A DNA stretch of 36,752 bases from Porticoccaceae bacterium. GTDB taxonomy: Bacteria > Pseudomonadota > Gammaproteobacteria > Pseudomonadales > Porticoccaceae. A program made the position numbers and the translations under genes. Below are positions 16,080 through 24,888 of the stretch, one piece after another. Positions within the stretch are counted from its first letter, which is position 1, and the number at the start of each line of letters is the position of its first letter. The stretch spans positions 1 to 36,752 of the forward strand of contig JAQWGK010000027.1 in assembly GCA_029238255.1 (NCBI GenBank). Direction: 5' to 3'. The notes below the pieces were generated by a model, which had not been told where the DNA came from, did no database searches, and saw only the letters and a program-made list of their open reading frames with translations.

Positions 16080-17162
16080 TTATTTGTAAACTCTTGGGAC
16101 TCTTAGAGGCATTCGCGTTAACAGTTCGTAACCCAGAGTTGCACAGTGCTCGGCGACGCGATTAACCGGCAGCTGATTGCCCCAGAGTTCAACAGGGTCG
16201 CCAATAGTGACCCCTTCAAGGTCGGTTACATCCACAGTAATCATATCCATACTGACACTGCCCACCAGAGGGCATTCAATACCATTAACCAATACCGGCG
16301 TACCCTTTGGCGCGGTGCGTGGGTAGCCATCACCGTAGCCTATACCAATGGTGGCAATGGTCGATGGGCGCTCGGCACACCATTTTCCTGAGTAACCTAC
16401 CTTTTCACCAGCACTGATACTGCGCAGGGAGATCACCGCTGAGGACAGGGTCATTACTGGTTTAAGTCGGTCCCCATTCTCCTGAGCCTGAGCAAAGGGC
16501 GATGCACCATAGATCATATAGCCGGGTCGATTCCAGTCTCGGTGAGTATCTGGTCTGCCGAGAATTGAAGCGGAGTTGGCCAGACTGGTTTTAATTGAAT
16601 CAAAGTCCGCCACCGTTTTGTCAAAGGTTGTCAGCTGTTGAGCGGTAAAGTCACTGTCAAAATCTTCAGCGCAGGCAAAGTGCGAGGCGACCACGATCTG
16701 GTCGTTGACATTGCGGCTATCGGATAGGCTCCGATAAACCTCAGGGACTTCCTCGGGCAGAAAGCCAAGGCGATGCATCCCAGAGTCGATACCTAGCCAT
16801 ACATTGACTGGCTGAGCTATATCCGCATTGATAATGGCGTCTTTCTGGGGGTGGTTTTCAACCATTAACCAGAAGCCTTTAAGCGCGGCTGTATTCACTT
16901 CATCGGCACTAAAGGTGCCTTCAAGAAGAAGAATAGGCTGACAGATACCGGCATCGCGCAGTTCCAGTGCCTCTTCAATGCAGGCGACACCATAGGCGGG
17001 GGCCTGCTCAGCAAGAGCCTGTGCCACCTCTACCATACCGTGACCATAGGCATTGGCCTTGACCATGGGCATAGTCTGAGAGTCTGGCGCCAATGATTGG
17101 GCCAGAGCGAAGTTATCGCGCAGTGCCTGCAGGTCGATGGTTGCCATTGTGGGTCGAGACAT
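16080..17162 (-). CDS. alr: Alanine racemase
   Basis: This 360-residue PLP enzyme interconverts L- and D-alanine, providing D-Ala for peptidoglycan or degrading it. MVKANAYGHG contains the PLP lysine K35, and Y257 in GYSGKW is the second catalytic base. IDSGMHRLGF, RPGYMIYG, GIGYGDGYPR and SVSMDM are further family motifs. I start at ATG 17162 (MSRPTMATIDL); a TTG 18 nt further upstream is possible but gives no family residues. It is the last gene of the minus-strand unit pxpA-pxpB-pxpC-dat-alr, 69 nt after dat. Confidence 0.95.
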   Translation of the reverse strand: MSRPTMATIDLQALRDNFALAQSLAPDSQTMPMVKANAYGHGMVEVAQALAEQAPAYGVACIEEALELRDAGICQPILLLEGTFSADEVNTAALKGFWLMVENHPQKDAIINADIAQPVNVWLGIDSGMHRLGFLPEEVPEVYRSLSDSRNVNDQIVVASHFACAEDFDSDFTAQQLTTFDKTVADFDSIKTSLANSASILGRPDTHRDWNRPGYMIYGASPFAQAQENGDRLKPVMTLSSAVISLRSISAGEKVGYSGKWCAERPSTIATIGIGYGDGYPRTAPKGTPVLVNGIECPLVGSVSMDMITVDVTDLEGVTIGDPVELWGNQLPVNRVAEHCATLGYELLTRMPLRVPRVYK

Positions 17163-17231
17163 ATATTTAATTCTTATCAATGGAGCGCTTGTAAAATAAA
17201 GCTTGTAAACAACGCCGGTTAAAACAGCCGG

Positions 17232-18089
17232 TTAATAATTATATTTGCCGGCAGTGTATAGGGTTTGCGCCGCTAGCCATATATCGCCAACCTCTCCGTT
17301 GCCGACCGGCTCGCCGTCTATTTCTACCACAGCGCCAATTTCTTTGGAGGAACTGGTAATCCAGGCTTCGTCTGCATTGCGTACTTCATCCATAGTCACA
17401 ATACGCTCTTCGACCGGGATACTCCCATCGCGACGCAATATATCAAGCAGTAATTGGCGGGTAATACCTGGTAGTAGCTGGTTGTTCAGTGGTGGTGTTA
17501 TAACCACACCGTTCTTAACTATATAAGCATTGCAGGAGCTGGCTTCGGTAAGCTGATTGTCAGCATTAAATAGCAGGGTTTCATCGTTGCCCTGATCATA
17601 GCCCTGTTGAAAATGCAGCACATTGCCAAGCAGTGCAGTAGATTTAATCTGGCAGCGTTCCCAGCGCAGATCTCTGCCGGTGGAGACAGTGTATTTTTTT
17701 GCCAGAGCTTTATCGGCAATGGGTGGTGGAGCAATATCAAAGGCAAAGGCAAACACCGTTGGCGTTACATTTTCCGGAAATCCATGAAAGCGCTTGCTGT
17801 CTGCGCCGCGGCTGACATGTAGGTAAATTCCCAGATTGCCTGAGCCATTTTTTTCAATTAGCTGGGTGCACAAATCTTGCCAGTCGCTCTGGGACCAGTC
17901 GAGATTGATACCTATAGCCGAGAGACCACTGTTCATTCGCTCAATATGGGGCGCAAAGCCAACCATCTTGCCTGCGTAGGAGGGCACTACTTCATAGATG
18001 CCATCACCGAATAAAAAGCCACGATCCAGTGGCGATATTTTGGCTTCTTCCAGTGGTAGGTAGCTGCCATTGAGAAATGCGATATTCAT
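17232..18089 (-). CDS. dat: D-amino-acid aminotransferase (class IV, PLP)
   Basis: This 285-residue class IV aminotransferase resembles Bacillus D-amino-acid aminotransferase throughout: DRGFLFGDGIYEVV, LRWERCQIKSTALLGNV (PLP lysine K149), LTEASSCNAYIV and ITSSSKEIGAVVEIDG. Y32, R100 and H102 (KRFHGFPE) correspond to the three residues that hold the substrate carboxylate in the Bacillus enzyme. This argues for D-specificity over a branched-chain or aminodeoxychorismate-lyase role. It would exchange D-Ala and 2-oxoglutarate for pyruvate and D-Glu. The start has an AAGGAAA site. Its neighbour alr supplies D-Ala. Confidence 0.9.
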   Translation of the reverse strand: MNIAFLNGSYLPLEEAKISPLDRGFLFGDGIYEVVPSYAGKMVGFAPHIERMNSGLSAIGINLDWSQSDWQDLCTQLIEKNGSGNLGIYLHVSRGADSKRFHGFPENVTPTVFAFAFDIAPPPIADKALAKKYTVSTGRDLRWERCQIKSTALLGNVLHFQQGYDQGNDETLLFNADNQLTEASSCNAYIVKNGVVITPPLNNQLLPGITRQLLLDILRRDGSIPVEERIVTMDEVRNADEAWITSSSKEIGAVVEIDGEPVGNGEVGDIWLAAQTLYTAGKYNY

Positions 18090-18158
18090 GGGTTTCCTTT
18101 TAAAGATACGACTGCTGTGCGGTTTTCCCTAATCCAAAAATGGTATCAGTACGCTCTG

Positions 18159-19112
18159 TTACAAGCAAAGTTTTAGTAACGGGTTTGCTGCAAATTGTTT
18201 TTCATGCTCCGCCAACAGAGATTGCGCCTGATCTATGCTGATAGATTCAAAGCGCACAGTGCCTCCGACTGAAAGCTGTGCCAGTTTGCCTATATCCACA
18301 GAGAGTACGGAGCCTATTTTTGGGTAGCCGCCCATGGTCTGACGGTCATTGAGCAGAACTATAGGTTGGCCATCAGGGGGCAGTTGAACAGCGCCCAGAC
18401 AGATGCCTTCGGAGAGAATGCCCTCGATTGCAGGAATAATCGAGGCGCCCTCGAGGCGGTAGCCCATACGGTCGCTATATTTTGTGATCTGATAGGGACT
18501 GCTGAAAAACAGCTGTTGTTGAGTTTCGCTAAAGTGTTCCTGTTGATAGCCAGACACAACTCGCAAGCATGCTGAGTTTGAACTGTAGTCTGCTCTTAGT
18601 TTTTTCGGTAGCTGCCAGAGGTGAGTGTTATGACTGGGTTCGCAGGGCAATATATCCCCAGTTTTTAATGCTGAGCCATCAGCGTGCAGGCCACCTAAGC
18701 CCTCACGGGGAACCGTGGCAACACTATTAAACACAGGCTCTGCCTGAAAGCCTCCGGCAACGGCCAGATAGGCGCGGCTGCCACTGCGGGCAAATCCCAA
18801 TTCAATTTTGTCGCCGGGATTAATGCTGTGGCTCTGCCACAGTGGGGCAGGTTTTTTATTGATAAGAAGGGGGATATTTGCACCGGTTATAGCCACAGTG
18901 GTTTTGACTGTGGATTCCAATACCAGACCCCCAACCGTAACTTCGATGCAGGCGCTATCCTGAGTGTTTTCGCAGAGCAGATTGGCCCAACGAAAGGCAT
19001 TGCGATCCAGAGGGCCGCCGGTGGTCAATCCCATGCTGTGCAGACCATAGCGTCCGCTATCCTGAAGCAAGCTGAAGATTCCCGGTTTAATGACCTTAAA
19101 AAAATTGCTCAA
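18159..19112 (-). CDS. pxpC: 5-oxoprolinase subunit PxpC
   Basis: This 317-residue protein is the biotin-dependent-carboxyltransferase-like (KipA/AHS2) subunit of the prokaryotic ATP-dependent 5-oxoprolinase. The complex opens 5-oxoproline (pyroglutamate) to glutamate. Visible motifs are GLHSMGLTTGGPLDRNAFRW, AYLAVAGGF, YSDRMGYRLEG and VLLNDRQTMGGYPKIG. It overlaps pxpB by 4 nt, and the stop is 69 nt before dat. Confidence 0.95.
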   Translation of the reverse strand: MSNFFKVIKPGIFSLLQDSGRYGLHSMGLTTGGPLDRNAFRWANLLCENTQDSACIEVTVGGLVLESTVKTTVAITGANIPLLINKKPAPLWQSHSINPGDKIELGFARSGSRAYLAVAGGFQAEPVFNSVATVPREGLGGLHADGSALKTGDILPCEPSHNTHLWQLPKKLRADYSSNSACLRVVSGYQQEHFSETQQQLFFSSPYQITKYSDRMGYRLEGASIIPAIEGILSEGICLGAVQLPPDGQPIVLLNDRQTMGGYPKIGSVLSVDIGKLAQLSVGGTVRFESISIDQAQSLLAEHEKQFAANPLLKLCL

Positions 19113-19822
19113 AGAACACCGCCAAGATTTTCAAAGCGGGTCTTATCTATAGCCTCAAAGCGCACCAGATCACCGACCGCCACGGGCATACTGGGTGTAG
19201 CCTTTGGGTCGAACATCAGCTGTGGGCACAGCCCAATCAGATTCCAGCCGCCGGGGGACTGGGCTGGATAAACGGCGGTCTGTTGGTCGGCAATAGCGAC
19301 AGCACCGCGAGGTACCTGTTGTCTGGGGGTGGCCAATCTGGGAGTGGCTATACGGGCATCCACTTCACCAAGATAGGCAAAGCCCGGTGCAAAGCCAATG
19401 GCATAAACACGATATTCAGTCTGCTGATGAATCGCGATAACCTCTGCTATAGAGAGTCCCGCTCGATCGGCAACTCGCTGCAGATCGGGGCCGGATTCGC
19501 TACTGTAATAAACCGGCAGGGTTACCAGCGAACCGTTGTGCGTTTCCTGGGTATTGATGGTTTTATTTAAATCTTTAGCCGCTATTTTAGTAGCCCTATG
19601 AATAGCCCTGCGCACCGAGTGATGGTCGGTTTTAAATGGGTCGAAGATAACCAGTAGTGAGGCGTAGGAGGGCACCAGATCAATCAGTGTTGCACCGAGA
19701 TAGGTGGTGAGTTTTTGTACCGTATGGGCAACTTCGGCGGAGGTGGCTGCGCTGGGATGGTCGGAAAAATAGACAATCAGAGCATTCTCTGCGGCGATCG
19801 AAATGGTCTTTTCTGTACTCAT
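19109..19822 (-). CDS. pxpB: 5-oxoprolinase subunit PxpB
   Basis: This 237-residue protein is the AHS1/KipI-like subunit of the 5-oxoprolinase complex. Signatures are GFAPGFAYLGEVD, PRLATPRQQVPRGAVAIAD and QSPGGWNLIG. In Bacillus the homologue KipI also inhibits the sporulation kinase KinA, but in a PxpABC set the metabolic role is expected. It overlaps pxpA and pxpC by 4 nt each, which indicates coupled translation of all three. Confidence 0.95.
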   Translation of the reverse strand: MSTEKTISIAAENALIVYFSDHPSAATSAEVAHTVQKLTTYLGATLIDLVPSYASLLVIFDPFKTDHHSVRRAIHRATKIAAKDLNKTINTQETHNGSLVTLPVYYSSESGPDLQRVADRAGLSIAEVIAIHQQTEYRVYAIGFAPGFAYLGEVDARIATPRLATPRQQVPRGAVAIADQQTAVYPAQSPGGWNLIGLCPQLMFDPKATPSMPVAVGDLVRFEAIDKTRFENLGGVL

Positions 19823-20565
19823 TGATTAATCAGCTGACGAATTTCTTCAAGTGCATTAACCGCGTCTTGATTGTCACCATGAACACAGAGTGAATCCACC
19901 TGCAGAGGTAATTCAAGACCGCTAAGGGTGGTTACAGTGCGGCGCTCACAGAGCTGTTGCACCTGAGCGAGCATTTTCTCGCGGCTGTTGACGGCACCCT
20001 CGAGGCTGCGTGATAACAGGCGGCCATCATCGTTATAACAGCGGTCAGCAAAGGCTTCAAAAATAACCTCAAGGCCAAACATCTGCGCTTCCTGCCTATG
20101 GATTTCAGAGTCTGCTGTGGCCTGTAACATAAAGGCCAGAGGTCTATTCTGTGCTGCTGAGCTCTCAGTAATAGCCTGCATAATGGCGCTGCGAATATGG
20201 CCGTTGACCATCATATCGTTGTACAGGGCACCGTGAGGTTTAACGTAGCTAACCTGTATATCAAGAGTCTCTGCTATTTCGCAGAGTACGCGAATCTGGT
20301 GCTGCACCAACTTTATAAGTTCTGCGGGAGGCAGATTCATGGAGCGACGACCAAAGCCGACAGTGTCTGGATAACTGGGGTGAGCGCCGACAGTGACGTT
20401 ATGCTGTTTGGCTGCCAGCAGTGTCTTTTTCATTAGACTGTGATCGCCAGCGTGAAAACCGCAGGCGATATTGGCTTGATCGATAAATGGCATTACCAGA
20501 CCTCCGAGGCCGGTTTCCCAAGCTTCGCTGCACTCGCCGAGATCGCAATTTAATAGTAGTGCCAT
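19819..20565 (-). CDS. pxpA: 5-oxoprolinase subunit PxpA
   Basis: This 248-residue LamB/YcsF-family protein is the ring-opening subunit of the 5-oxoprolinase complex. Family motifs are LNCDLGE at the N-terminus, IACGFHAGDH, GAHPSYPDTVGFGRR, VKPHGALYNDM and LCVHGDN near the C-terminus. It is the first gene of a minus-strand run that continues through pxpB, pxpC, dat and alr. A 250-bp repeat-rich gap precedes it. Confidence 0.95.
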   Translation of the reverse strand: MALLLNCDLGECSEAWETGLGGLVMPFIDQANIACGFHAGDHSLMKKTLLAAKQHNVTVGAHPSYPDTVGFGRRSMNLPPAELIKLVQHQIRVLCEIAETLDIQVSYVKPHGALYNDMMVNGHIRSAIMQAITESSAAQNRPLAFMLQATADSEIHRQEAQMFGLEVIFEAFADRCYNDDGRLLSRSLEGAVNSREKMLAQVQQLCERRTVTTLSGLELPLQVDSLCVHGDNQDAVNALEEIRQLINQ

Positions 20566-20620
20566 TTTTTACCTGAGGTGCTGTTAGCCAGGGTGATGAT
20601 TTTATGTTCACAACGACCTA

Positions 20621-20793
20621 ATGTCATCCCGGCAAAACGAAGGAACGTCATCCCAGCGAAGGCTGGGACCTATAGAATTACGCTGCCAGCTATAAAGATA
20701 CTGGCCTACGCCAGTATGACGAATAAGTTGACATCCGGAACGCCAGTGAAGGATCTAAGCCCCTTCGGTTCGCTGCGCTCTCTCAGGATGACA
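20621..20793. repeat. Cluster of REP-like elements in opposite orientations
   Basis: The gap between pxpA and the lytic transglycosylase holds several related elements. There is a truncated ATGTCATCCCGGC (20621-20633). A complete CGTCATCCC hairpin follows (TCCCAGC 20651-20657, loop GAAG, GCTGGGA 20662-20668). An inverted element ending in GTATGACG has hairpin ATACTGGC 20698-20705, loop CTAC, GCCAGTAT 20710-20717. A further copy in that orientation ends TCTCAGGATGACA (20781-20793). The paired opposite orientations resemble a BIME-like arrangement. Two are intact hairpins and could separate the transcripts of the two minus-strand genes. Confidence 0.8.
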
Positions 20794-20814
20794 GGGAAAC
20801 CACCCTCATCCCAA

Positions 20815-21459
20815 CTACCGCCAGTTCTTAGCCCATGCATCGAGCACTCGCTCGGCATACCAGTACTCACCATAGCTACCATTGTATCTGGCCAACGCAT
20901 CGGCAAGGCGACCCTTTTCCTTGTCGAGGTAATATCTCAGGATAGTGCAGCCATAGCGCAGGTTGGTCTGGATATCGATCAGATTGTCGTTGGGACGGCC
21001 AATCTCTTTTTTCCAGAATGGCATTATCTGCATCATACCCATGGCGCCGGCACTGGAAACCGCGTAACTATCAAAGCGGCTTTCCACCTCAATAACGGCT
21101 AGCACAATCTCTGGCTGCAACTGCGCCAGAGAAGCTTCGGCATGAATAAGTTTAAGGAGGTCGAGACGCTGTTGCGGGTCTTTGATGATCTTGGCCAGTG
21201 GTCGGTCTTTGGCAGCCAGCCAGACTTCTGCATCGTAGATATTGTCGAAACTTTGGGCGGCAGAAGCAGCGGTTTTTAACACTTGAACCAGCGAGGGTTC
21301 AGCCACTGCAGCTGGCTCCGCTGAAGCAAAGTGCCCCAGCGCTGCCAGTGTTAGCAGGATTAAAAGTTTGTTAAAAAGCTTTTTATTTAAAAGCCCTCTA
21401 TTTAAAAGCCTTCTATTTAAAAACTTTCTATTTAAAAACGTTCTCGCTAATAAAATCAT
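20815..21459 (-). CDS. Lytic transglycosylase (SLT domain) with repeat-derived N-terminus
   Basis: This 214-residue exported protein has a C-terminal soluble-lytic-transglycosylase domain: [29 protein letters not shown] (catalytic Glu in the IEVESRF context), [12 protein letters not shown] and [18 protein letters not shown]. It would cleave peptidoglycan glycan strands in the periplasm. The hydrophobic stretch [16 protein letters not shown] (about 32-47) is a signal-peptide core with an AxA-like cleavage site. The region before it is unusual: 32 residues built of [20 protein letters not shown] units from a 15-bp tandem repeat. ATG 21459 is the only in-frame start, so the repeat must be translated. 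The start overlaps the end of proS by 32 nt. Confidence 0.88.
   Translation of the reverse strand: MILLARTFLNRKFLNRRLLNRGLLNKKLFNKLLILLTLAALGHFASAEPAAVAEPSLVQVLKTAASAAQSFDNIYDAEVWLAAKDRPLAKIIKDPQQRLDLLKLIHAEASLAQLQPEIVLAVIEVESRFDSYAVSSAGAMGMMQIMPFWKKEIGRPNDNLIDIQTNLRYGCTILRYYLDKEKGRLADALARYNGSYGEYWYAERVLDAWAKNWR
21367..21438 (-). repeat. 15-bp tandem repeat spanning the proS stop and the transglycosylase start
   Basis: On the minus strand, four 15-nt units of the form YTTTTAAATARARRG and a 12-nt partial run from 21438 to 21367. The first unit contains the proS stop codon (VFK-stop, TAG at 21430-21428). In the +1 overlapping frame all units are open and encode (F/L)LN(R/K)X. Unit divergence is modest (several substitutions, no frame change). 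Confidence 0.92.
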
Positions 21460-23155
21460 CCAGCTTATCCATCGCTATATGTTGGTTTTCCGGTTCGCGG
21501 CGGTTGCGATATTCAACAGTGCCGCCCTCAAGGCCTCGATCGCCGATCACGATACGGTGAGGGATGCCGATAAGCTCGACATCGGCCAGCATGCCGCCCA
21601 ATCGGGCTTTGGCCTCATCCATAAATAGCACTTCGTAGCCAGCGCTATTGAGCTTGTCGTAGAGCGCTTCGCAGGTCTCTTTTACCTGCTCTGATTTGTG
21701 CATATTGATTGGCACTATAGCGATCTGGAACGGGGCTATAGCGTCTGGCCAGATAATGCCATTGTCATCATTGTTCTGCTCAATAGCGGCGGCAACAATA
21801 CGACTCACGCCGATACCATAACAGCCCATCGCCATGCTGCGTTCTTTGCCGTTTTCATCGAGAACGGTGGCTTTCATGGCTTCACTGTACTTAGTGCCAA
21901 GCTGGAAAATATGACCCACTTCGATACCGCGTTTAATTTCCAGTACGCCTTTGCCGTCGGGGCTGGCATCGCCGGCGACCACATTGCGGATATCGGCAAT
22001 AGTAAATTCGCCACAGTCGCGCTGCCAGTTAACACCGGTTAGATGATAGCCGTCACGGTTGGCACCACAGGTAAAGTCGCTGAGTTGAGCGGCGCTGTGA
22101 TCAACCAACATGGGCAGGCCGAGATCGACCGGTCCAAGTGAGCCCGGTGAGCAGTTTAAGGTAGCCTTGATCTGCTCTTCAGAGGCAAAGGTAACCTCAG
22201 TGGCCAGTCCCAGTGCATGCTGGGCTTTAACTTCATTGAGTTCGTGATCACCCCGAACCATCAGGCCGTAAAGTTGAGTTTTTCCTTCTTCATCTTCAGC
22301 ACTGACAATTAATGTTTTAAGGCTCTTTTCGGCACTGCTGCCAACAAAGCTGCACAGGTCTTCGATAGTGCGCACGCCCGGAGTGGCCAGTTCGGCCATC
22401 TCGGCACTGCCATCAGTGCAAGCCTGACCGGCAGGAGCAATAGCTTCTGCCTTTTCTATATTGGCGGCATAGTCACTCTCTGAGGAGAACACAATGGCAT
22501 CTTCTCCAGAGTCTGCCAGTACATGGAATTCATGGGAGACACTGCCACCAATACTGCCGGTGTCGGCGAGTACTGCACGGAAGACCAGACCTGTGCGTTC
22601 AAAGATTGCCGAATAGGTCTGGTACATCAGATCGTAAGTTTCCTGCAGAGATGCACTGTCGATATGAAAGGAGTAGGCATCTTTCATGCAGAATTCACGG
22701 GTGCGCATCACACCAAAACGAGGGCGGCGCTCATCACGGAACTTGGTTTGAATCTGATAGAAGTTGGCCGGCAACTGTTTATAGCTGCGAATTTCACTGC
22801 GAATAATATCGGTAATCACCTCTTCGTGAGTTGGCCCAAGGCAGAACTCGCGGTCATGACGGTCCTTGATACGCAGCAATTCAGGTCCAAACTGTCCCCA
22901 GCGACCAGATTCTTCCCAGAGATCAGCGGGCTGTACTACCGGCATCATAAGTTCCAGAGCGCCAGATTTATCCATCTCCTGACGAACAATGGCTTCAACC
23001 TTGCGGAATACACGTAGGCCAATGGGCAGCCAGGAGTAGAGTCCCGAGGCGACTTTGCGAATCATTCCCGCTCGCAACATGAGTTTATGGCTGATAACTT
23101 CAGCGTCGGCGGGGGATTCTTTTTTTGTTGAAATCAGGTATTGGCTGGCGCGCAT
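21428..23155 (-). CDS. proS: Prolyl-tRNA synthetase
   Basis: This 575-residue class II synthetase charges tRNA-Pro. It is the bacterial form, with an editing (INS) domain inserted between motifs 2 and 3. Visible are the N-terminus [55 protein letters not shown] (motif 2), CMKDAYSFH, and motif 3 around [17 protein letters not shown]. The C-terminal anticodon-binding domain follows. I start at ATG 23155, which matches the E. coli N-terminus; a 34-codon upstream extension would invade the divergent gene's control region. Its 3' end lies in the 15-bp repeat that forms the next gene's N-terminus. Confidence 0.97.
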   Translation of the reverse strand: MRASQYLISTKKESPADAEVISHKLMLRAGMIRKVASGLYSWLPIGLRVFRKVEAIVRQEMDKSGALELMMPVVQPADLWEESGRWGQFGPELLRIKDRHDREFCLGPTHEEVITDIIRSEIRSYKQLPANFYQIQTKFRDERRPRFGVMRTREFCMKDAYSFHIDSASLQETYDLMYQTYSAIFERTGLVFRAVLADTGSIGGSVSHEFHVLADSGEDAIVFSSESDYAANIEKAEAIAPAGQACTDGSAEMAELATPGVRTIEDLCSFVGSSAEKSLKTLIVSAEDEEGKTQLYGLMVRGDHELNEVKAQHALGLATEVTFASEEQIKATLNCSPGSLGPVDLGLPMLVDHSAAQLSDFTCGANRDGYHLTGVNWQRDCGEFTIADIRNVVAGDASPDGKGVLEIKRGIEVGHIFQLGTKYSEAMKATVLDENGKERSMAMGCYGIGVSRIVAAAIEQNNDDNGIIWPDAIAPFQIAIVPINMHKSEQVKETCEALYDKLNSAGYEVLFMDEAKARLGGMLADVELIGIPHRIVIGDRGLEGGTVEYRNRREPENQHIAMDKLDDFISENVFK

Positions 23156-23248
23156 GGTTTCTCTTACACTGGTGGTCAATGAGTTTAGGTCGGCTATTTT
23201 ACGGTGCGTAGCAGTCGCGGTACAACCATAAGCAGATAAGAGGGCAAA

Positions 23249-23671
23249 ATGTTTCAATTACATCCACAACTTGAGGCCGATACCGTACTGGTAGGGCGCT
23301 TTCCATTGAGTCTTTTACTGCTGAGTAAGGATGCCAATTATCCCTGGTGTATTTTGGTGCCGCAACGGGCGGCAATGGAAGAGATTTATCAGCTTGATAC
23401 TGTGGATCAACAGCAGCTTTTGCAGGAATCCAGTTGTCTGGCAGAAATATTGGCCGAGGTTTTTGCTGCGGATAAAATCAATGTGGCGACCATTGGTAAT
23501 ATGGTGCCACAGTTACATATGCATCATGTGGCCAGATTTAAAACTGATGCGGCCTGGCCAAAGCCAGTGTGGGGAGCGGTGGAGGCGATAGCCTATCAGG
23601 AAGATATGCTGGCCCACAGGGTCGAGCGAATTGCGGCTGCACTCGAGCCCCATGGCCTGATAGTCGGTTAG
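23249..23671 (+). CDS. HIT-family nucleotide hydrolase
   Basis: This 140-residue HIT-domain protein probably hydrolyses a dinucleoside polyphosphate or AMP conjugate. [13 protein letters not shown] and [21 protein letters not shown] are typical of the proteobacterial group. The HIT triad reads Q-L-H-M-H-H-V: the first His is replaced by Gln, as I recall for this subfamily, while the middle (nucleophile) and last His remain. A second group motif, AWPKPVWG, follows. It is divergent from proS with a 93-bp gap. Confidence 0.88.
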   Translation: MFQLHPQLEADTVLVGRFPLSLLLLSKDANYPWCILVPQRAAMEEIYQLDTVDQQQLLQESSCLAEILAEVFAADKINVATIGNMVPQLHMHHVARFKTDAAWPKPVWGAVEAIAYQEDMLAHRVERIAAALEPHGLIVG

Positions 23672-23732
23672 GTTCCCCAACCGATACCGCGGTTATGCCA
23701 GCCTCACAGTATCTGTAAAAAATAAACTACAG

Positions 23733-24320
23733 TTATTGCGCCATATCCTTAAGACCTTTAAGCGCGTGAACCTTAACTGCCACAGAGGCGGGTCGTGCTT
23801 TAAATGTAGTCTCTTTACCCGTAAACGGATTGATACCTTTAAAGGCCTTCTTGGCTGGGCGCTTAACTGTGTGAATCTTAATCAGGCCGGCAAGCGCAAA
23901 TTCGCCTACTGAGCGTTTCTTAACATGTCGTTCAATCAGAACTGCCAGTTCATCAAGCACTGAGTTAACCTGCTTGCGGGTCATCTCGGTATTGGTTGCC
24001 AGTTCGCTAATAATTTCGGTTTTGCTAAAGCGATTGCTGACTGCCGTAACCTTGCGGGCAGGTGCAGTTGCTTTTTTAGTAGCGGTTTTTCTGGCGGTGG
24101 GCTTTTTAGCGACGGTCTTCTTGGTCACTGTCTTTTTAGTAGCAGTTTTTTTAGTAGTCGCTTTTTTCGCTGCAGTCTTTTTGCTGGTACCTTTGATCAC
24201 CGAGGCTTTTTTAGGGGTTGCACTTCGCGCTGCAGTTATTTTTGAGGGGGTTTTTCTTTTGGCGGGCGCTTTTGCCTTCGCCTTTACTTTCGATTTTGCA
24301 GATCCTTTTTTAACAGCCAT
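23733..24320 (-). CDS. HU-like DNA-binding protein with a histone-H1-like tail
   Basis: This 195-residue two-part protein has a lysine/alanine/threonine-rich tail at residues 1-95 made of repeated KKTA, KKTV and KKAT units, like eukaryotic and bacterial H1 tails. Residues about 98-195 form an HU/IHF domain: FSKTEIISELAT, VNSVLDELAVLIERHVKK, GEFALAGLIKIHTVKRPAKKA and the beta-arm segment GINPFTGKETTFKARP. It should be a nucleoid-associated protein that bends and condenses DNA. Its long upstream gap suggests an independent promoter. Similar tailed HU proteins occur in some proteobacteria, so the architecture is uncommon but not unique. Confidence 0.9.
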   Translation of the reverse strand: MAVKKGSAKSKVKAKAKAPAKRKTPSKITAARSATPKKASVIKGTSKKTAAKKATTKKTATKKTVTKKTVAKKPTARKTATKKATAPARKVTAVSNRFSKTEIISELATNTEMTRKQVNSVLDELAVLIERHVKKRSVGEFALAGLIKIHTVKRPAKKAFKGINPFTGKETTFKARPASVAVKVHALKGLKDMAQ

Positions 24321-24489
24321 TGTCTCTTCCTTTATGAATGTAAAAATTACACTATCCCTGTCGCGTCGGGGGGCAACTGCTAACAGGGCCTCGACATTAT
24401 TTATAGCTGCTGTTTACCCGATGTGCCATGAATAGCAGTATTTTTAGACTTTTTTTTAATTTTCAACGGTCTATGCTTCGGTGAGGCCA

Positions 24490-24518
24490 TTTTCCAACCG
24501 CAGGTGCTGGGGTATAAT
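24490..24518 (+). promoter_or_regulatory. Putative promoter of the fmdB-aspS transcript
   Basis: A consensus -10 hexamer, TATAAT (24513-24518), lies 62 nt before the fmdB-like start, with a weak TTTTCC (24490-24495) 17 nt upstream. It is the best promoter match in the 260-bp gap. The rest of the gap (24321-24489) is AT-rich and probably carries the promoter of the divergent HU-like gene; I see no other feature in it. Confidence 0.45.
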
Positions 24519-24580
24519 GCTCGGCTTTTTTACTAGCTGCTCAATGGGTAGCTGTTGGATAATGGTTTAGGAAGTAAGAA

Positions 24581-24817
24581 ATGCCTATATATGAGTACCG
24601 CTGTCAGGCCTGTGGCTATGAGCATGAAGCGTTGCAAAAGATGAGTGATGATAGTCTGGTAGACTGCCCGGCTTGCGCAAAACCCGAGTTGAAGAAACTG
24701 CTGTCTGCCGCAGGATTTCGCTTGAGCGGTAGTGGCTGGTACGAGACAGACTTTAAAACAGGCAGTAAAAAGAATCTCAGCGACAAAAATGCCGCTGCAA
24801 CAGGAAAAGAAAATTGA
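24581..24817 (+). CDS. FmdB-family zinc-ribbon protein
   Basis: This 78-residue protein opens with MPIYEYRCQACGYEHE and continues VDCPACAKPELKKLLSAAGFRLSGSGWYETDF, the standard FmdB/CxxC-SSSS zinc ribbon with two CxxC pairs. The family is widespread directly upstream of aspS in gammaproteobacteria, and its function is not firmly established (a regulatory role was proposed from the methylotroph fmdB). It is 71 nt from aspS and probably cotranscribed. Confidence 0.92.
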   Translation: MPIYEYRCQACGYEHEALQKMSDDSLVDCPACAKPELKKLLSAAGFRLSGSGWYETDFKTGSKKNLSDKNAAATGKEN

Positions 24818-24888
24818 TGTGATTTTGGCCCTGTAGCCAGCATATCTTAAATATAAATTTAATAAATTAGAGTAGGGATAGACACCAG

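Noticed and set aside
22523-23017. 164-codon open frame on the plus strand inside proS
   Set aside because: Antisense shadow of a conserved synthetase with no recognisable protein motif.
23249-23671. Inactive HIT protein because the first triad His is Gln
   Set aside because: The middle nucleophile His and the third His are intact, and Gln at the first position is, as I recall it, normal for this subfamily.
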